A stretch of 64,000 nucleotides of DNA from Pseudonocardia xinjiangensis (lineage in GTDB: Bacteria; Actinomycetota; Actinomycetes; Mycobacteriales; Pseudonocardiaceae), in the NCBI RefSeq assembly GCF_012911925.1, contig NZ_JAAXKY010000004.1:61782-125781 (forward strand), given 5' to 3'. The notes beneath the pieces are model-generated. The model ran no database searches and had not been told where the DNA came from. It saw nothing but the letters and a program-made list of their open reading frames with translations. Both the position numbers and the translations under genes were made by a program. This document shows positions 62,746 through 64,000 of the stretch, one piece after another. The first letter of the stretch is position 1. Every line of letters starts with the position of its first letter.

Positions 62746-63918
62746 GTGACTCGGCGCGTGTTGTTCGTCGGCCTGGCGGGCCACGGGCACGTCACTCCCA
62801 CACTGCCGTTGGTGGCCGAGCTCGTACGGCGAGGGCATCGGGTGCACTACGCCTGCGGACCCGAGTTCCGCGAGGCCGTCAAAGCTGCGGGGGCCGAGTG
62901 GGTGCGGTTGCCCGGCCTGCCCCCGTTCTCCCCGCCTGCGCAGGTCGGACCGCAGATCGTGGCGCTGTGGTTCCGCCACTTCTTCGCCGCACTGGCCGCG
63001 ACCTATCCCGTTCTCCTCGAGCACTGCCGCGAGCACCGCCCGGACGGCGTGGTGTACGACGCCACCAACTGGCCGGCCCGGCTGGTGGCCCGCCGGCTGG
63101 GCATCCCGGCGGTGCGGACCGTGCCCAACCTCGCCGAGAACGAGAGCTGGACCGGCGTCGGCGACGCCCTCACCGGCGGCACCGCGAGTCAGCCGGAGAT
63201 GGCCGCGCTCGCCGAGGATGTGGCCGCCTTCGCCGCCGAGCACGGCGTCGCCCTCGACGTCGCCGCGACGATGGACGTCACCGAGGACCTCAACCTGGTG
63301 TTCGTCCCGCGTGCGTTCCAGCCGGCCGGGGAGACGTTCGACGCCCGCTTCCGGTTCCTGGGGCCCGTGCTGGGCGACCGGGAGAACGCCGAGCCGTGGT
63401 CGCCGCCTCACCCGGACCTGCCGGTGCTGTTCATCTCGCTCGGATCGATCTTCACCGACCATCCCGCGTTCTACCGGGCCTGCCGGGACGCCTTCGACGA
63501 CGGCCGATACCAGGTCGCGATGACCATCGGCGGTCTCGACCCCGCCGACCTCGGCCCCTTGCCCGCGACGATGCAGGTGCGGCCCTGGTTCCCGCAGCCG
63601 GCGGTACTGCGGGACGCCGCGGGGTTCGTGACCCATGCCGGGATGAACTCGACGATGGAGGCGATCTACTACGGCGTCCCGATGGTCGCCTTCCCGCGGA
63701 TGCCGGAGCAGGTCGTCAACGCCGCCCGCATCGTCGAGCTCGGACTCGGGCGACGGCTCGATCCCGAGGATCTGACCGCTGACACCCTGCGCCGCGCCGT
63801 CGACGAGGTCGTGCGGAGCCCGGACGTCGCAGCCGGCCTCGCGGAGATGCGTGCGGAGGCTCGTCGCGGAGGTGGTGCCGCAGGCGGCGCCGACGCGATC
63901 GAGGAATACCTGCCGTAG
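62746..63918 (+). CDS. Macrolide-type (MGT/UGT, GT1) glycosyltransferase
   Basis: The 390-residue GT-B fold protein has N-terminal VLFVGLAGHGHVTPTLPLV. The C-terminal donor-binding part has FISLGSIFTDHP, VRPWFPQPAVL, THAGMNSTMEAIYYGVPMV and PEQVVNAARI, the UGT signature. It transfers a sugar from a nucleotide donor to a small molecule and in some family members confers self-resistance. GTG 62746 is chosen because TACGGT lies 6 nt before it (leaderless pattern); GTG 62722 is an alternative. Its link to the upstream synthetase is only positional. Confidence 0.83.
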   Translation: MTRRVLFVGLAGHGHVTPTLPLVAELVRRGHRVHYACGPEFREAVKAAGAEWVRLPGLPPFSPPAQVGPQIVALWFRHFFAALAATYPVLLEHCREHRPDGVVYDATNWPARLVARRLGIPAVRTVPNLAENESWTGVGDALTGGTASQPEMAALAEDVAAFAAEHGVALDVAATMDVTEDLNLVFVPRAFQPAGETFDARFRFLGPVLGDRENAEPWSPPHPDLPVLFISLGSIFTDHPAFYRACRDAFDDGRYQVAMTIGGLDPADLGPLPATMQVRPWFPQPAVLRDAAGFVTHAGMNSTMEAIYYGVPMVAFPRMPEQVVNAARIVELGLGRRLDPEDLTADTLRRAVDEVVRSPDVAAGLAEMRAEARRGGGAAGGADAIEEYLP

Positions 63919-63924
63919 CGCGTA

Positions 63925-64000
63925 TCAGAGGGCGGGGCGGGTCAGGAGGGTCAGTGCACGGCGGCGCAGTGCGGCGAGCTCGGCCTGCGCGGTGGTGGGG
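63925..64000 (-). CDS. C-terminal end of a gene continuing beyond the window
   Basis: On the minus strand an open frame runs into a TGA at 63925-63927 and ends in AELAALRRRALTLLTRPAL. About 24 residues are visible. They are helical, basic and Leu-rich. The family cannot be identified. It converges on the glycosyltransferase with 6 bp between stops. Confidence 0.45.
   Translation of the reverse strand, partial: PTTAQAELAALRRRALTLLTRPAL

Overview
This is a GC-rich actinobacterial chromosome segment, most like Pseudonocardia or a close relative. The supporting signs are pervasive G/C third positions, frequent GTG and occasional TTG starts, several apparently leaderless genes, a DUF222-HNH (13E12-type) gene with an actinobacterial LexA box, and a deazaflavin (F420)-type reductase. 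The genus is an inference. I see no tRNA, rRNA, CRISPR array, insertion sequence or prophage.

Layout. 1-6.4 kb: a carboxymuconolactone decarboxylase divergent from an ECF41-type sigma factor, a DUF222-HNH gene with its SOS box over the start codon, a cupin lipoprotein, two alpha/beta hydrolases and a membrane protein. 6.6-9.5 kb: an acetoacetyl-CoA-reductase-like SDR and a KAS III enzyme carrying a large unknown N-terminal domain. 9.9-19 kb: an RmlC-like epimerase, a GMC oxidoreductase, an FAD monooxygenase, a Cu/Zn-SOD-like lipoprotein, two SDRs, membrane proteins and a hemerythrin-like protein. 19.2-22.4 kb: a KDPG aldolase / KDG kinase / Nramp-like permease operon. 22.9-25.6 kb: a large LuxR-type ATPase regulator. 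26-30.5 kb: an HxlR regulator followed by SRPBCC, LLM flavin oxidoreductase and molybdopterin oxidoreductase genes.

32.8-42.9 kb holds a tightly overlapping MarR-headed operon. It encodes an ABC importer of the SsuABC/TauABC type, two degenerate M24 pita-bread proteins, an ornithine-cyclodeaminase-like protein and two consecutive pairs of LeuC/LeuD-like subunits. No LeuA or LeuB is present. The second LeuC-like protein has lost all three [4Fe-4S] cysteines. The operon ends in a clear stem-loop followed by a short T run. It looks like an uptake and catabolic pathway whose substrate I cannot name.

43-51.5 kb is mixed: an orphan peptide-type binding protein, a P450, an F420-type reductase, a small membrane protein next to a two-RCK ion channel, DUF427, DUF1275, and a PRC-barrel protein fused to a membrane domain.

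51.7-63.9 kb is the most striking locus. It has small ORFs, an aspartate kinase, a second large LuxR-ATPase regulator that is a clear paralogue of the first, and a 1910-residue protein. That protein has adenylation, carrier, and three alternating membrane/left-handed-beta-helix units, which is the architecture of epsilon-poly-lysine synthetase, fused to a class III aminotransferase. A glycosyltransferase lies downstream, beyond a strong hairpin and a 22-bp tandem repeat. The aspartate kinase would feed aspartate semialdehyde, the fused transaminase could turn it into 2,4-diaminobutyrate, and the synthetase could polymerise it. My working hypothesis is therefore a poly-diaminobutyrate-type homopoly(amino acid) locus with a fused precursor enzyme.
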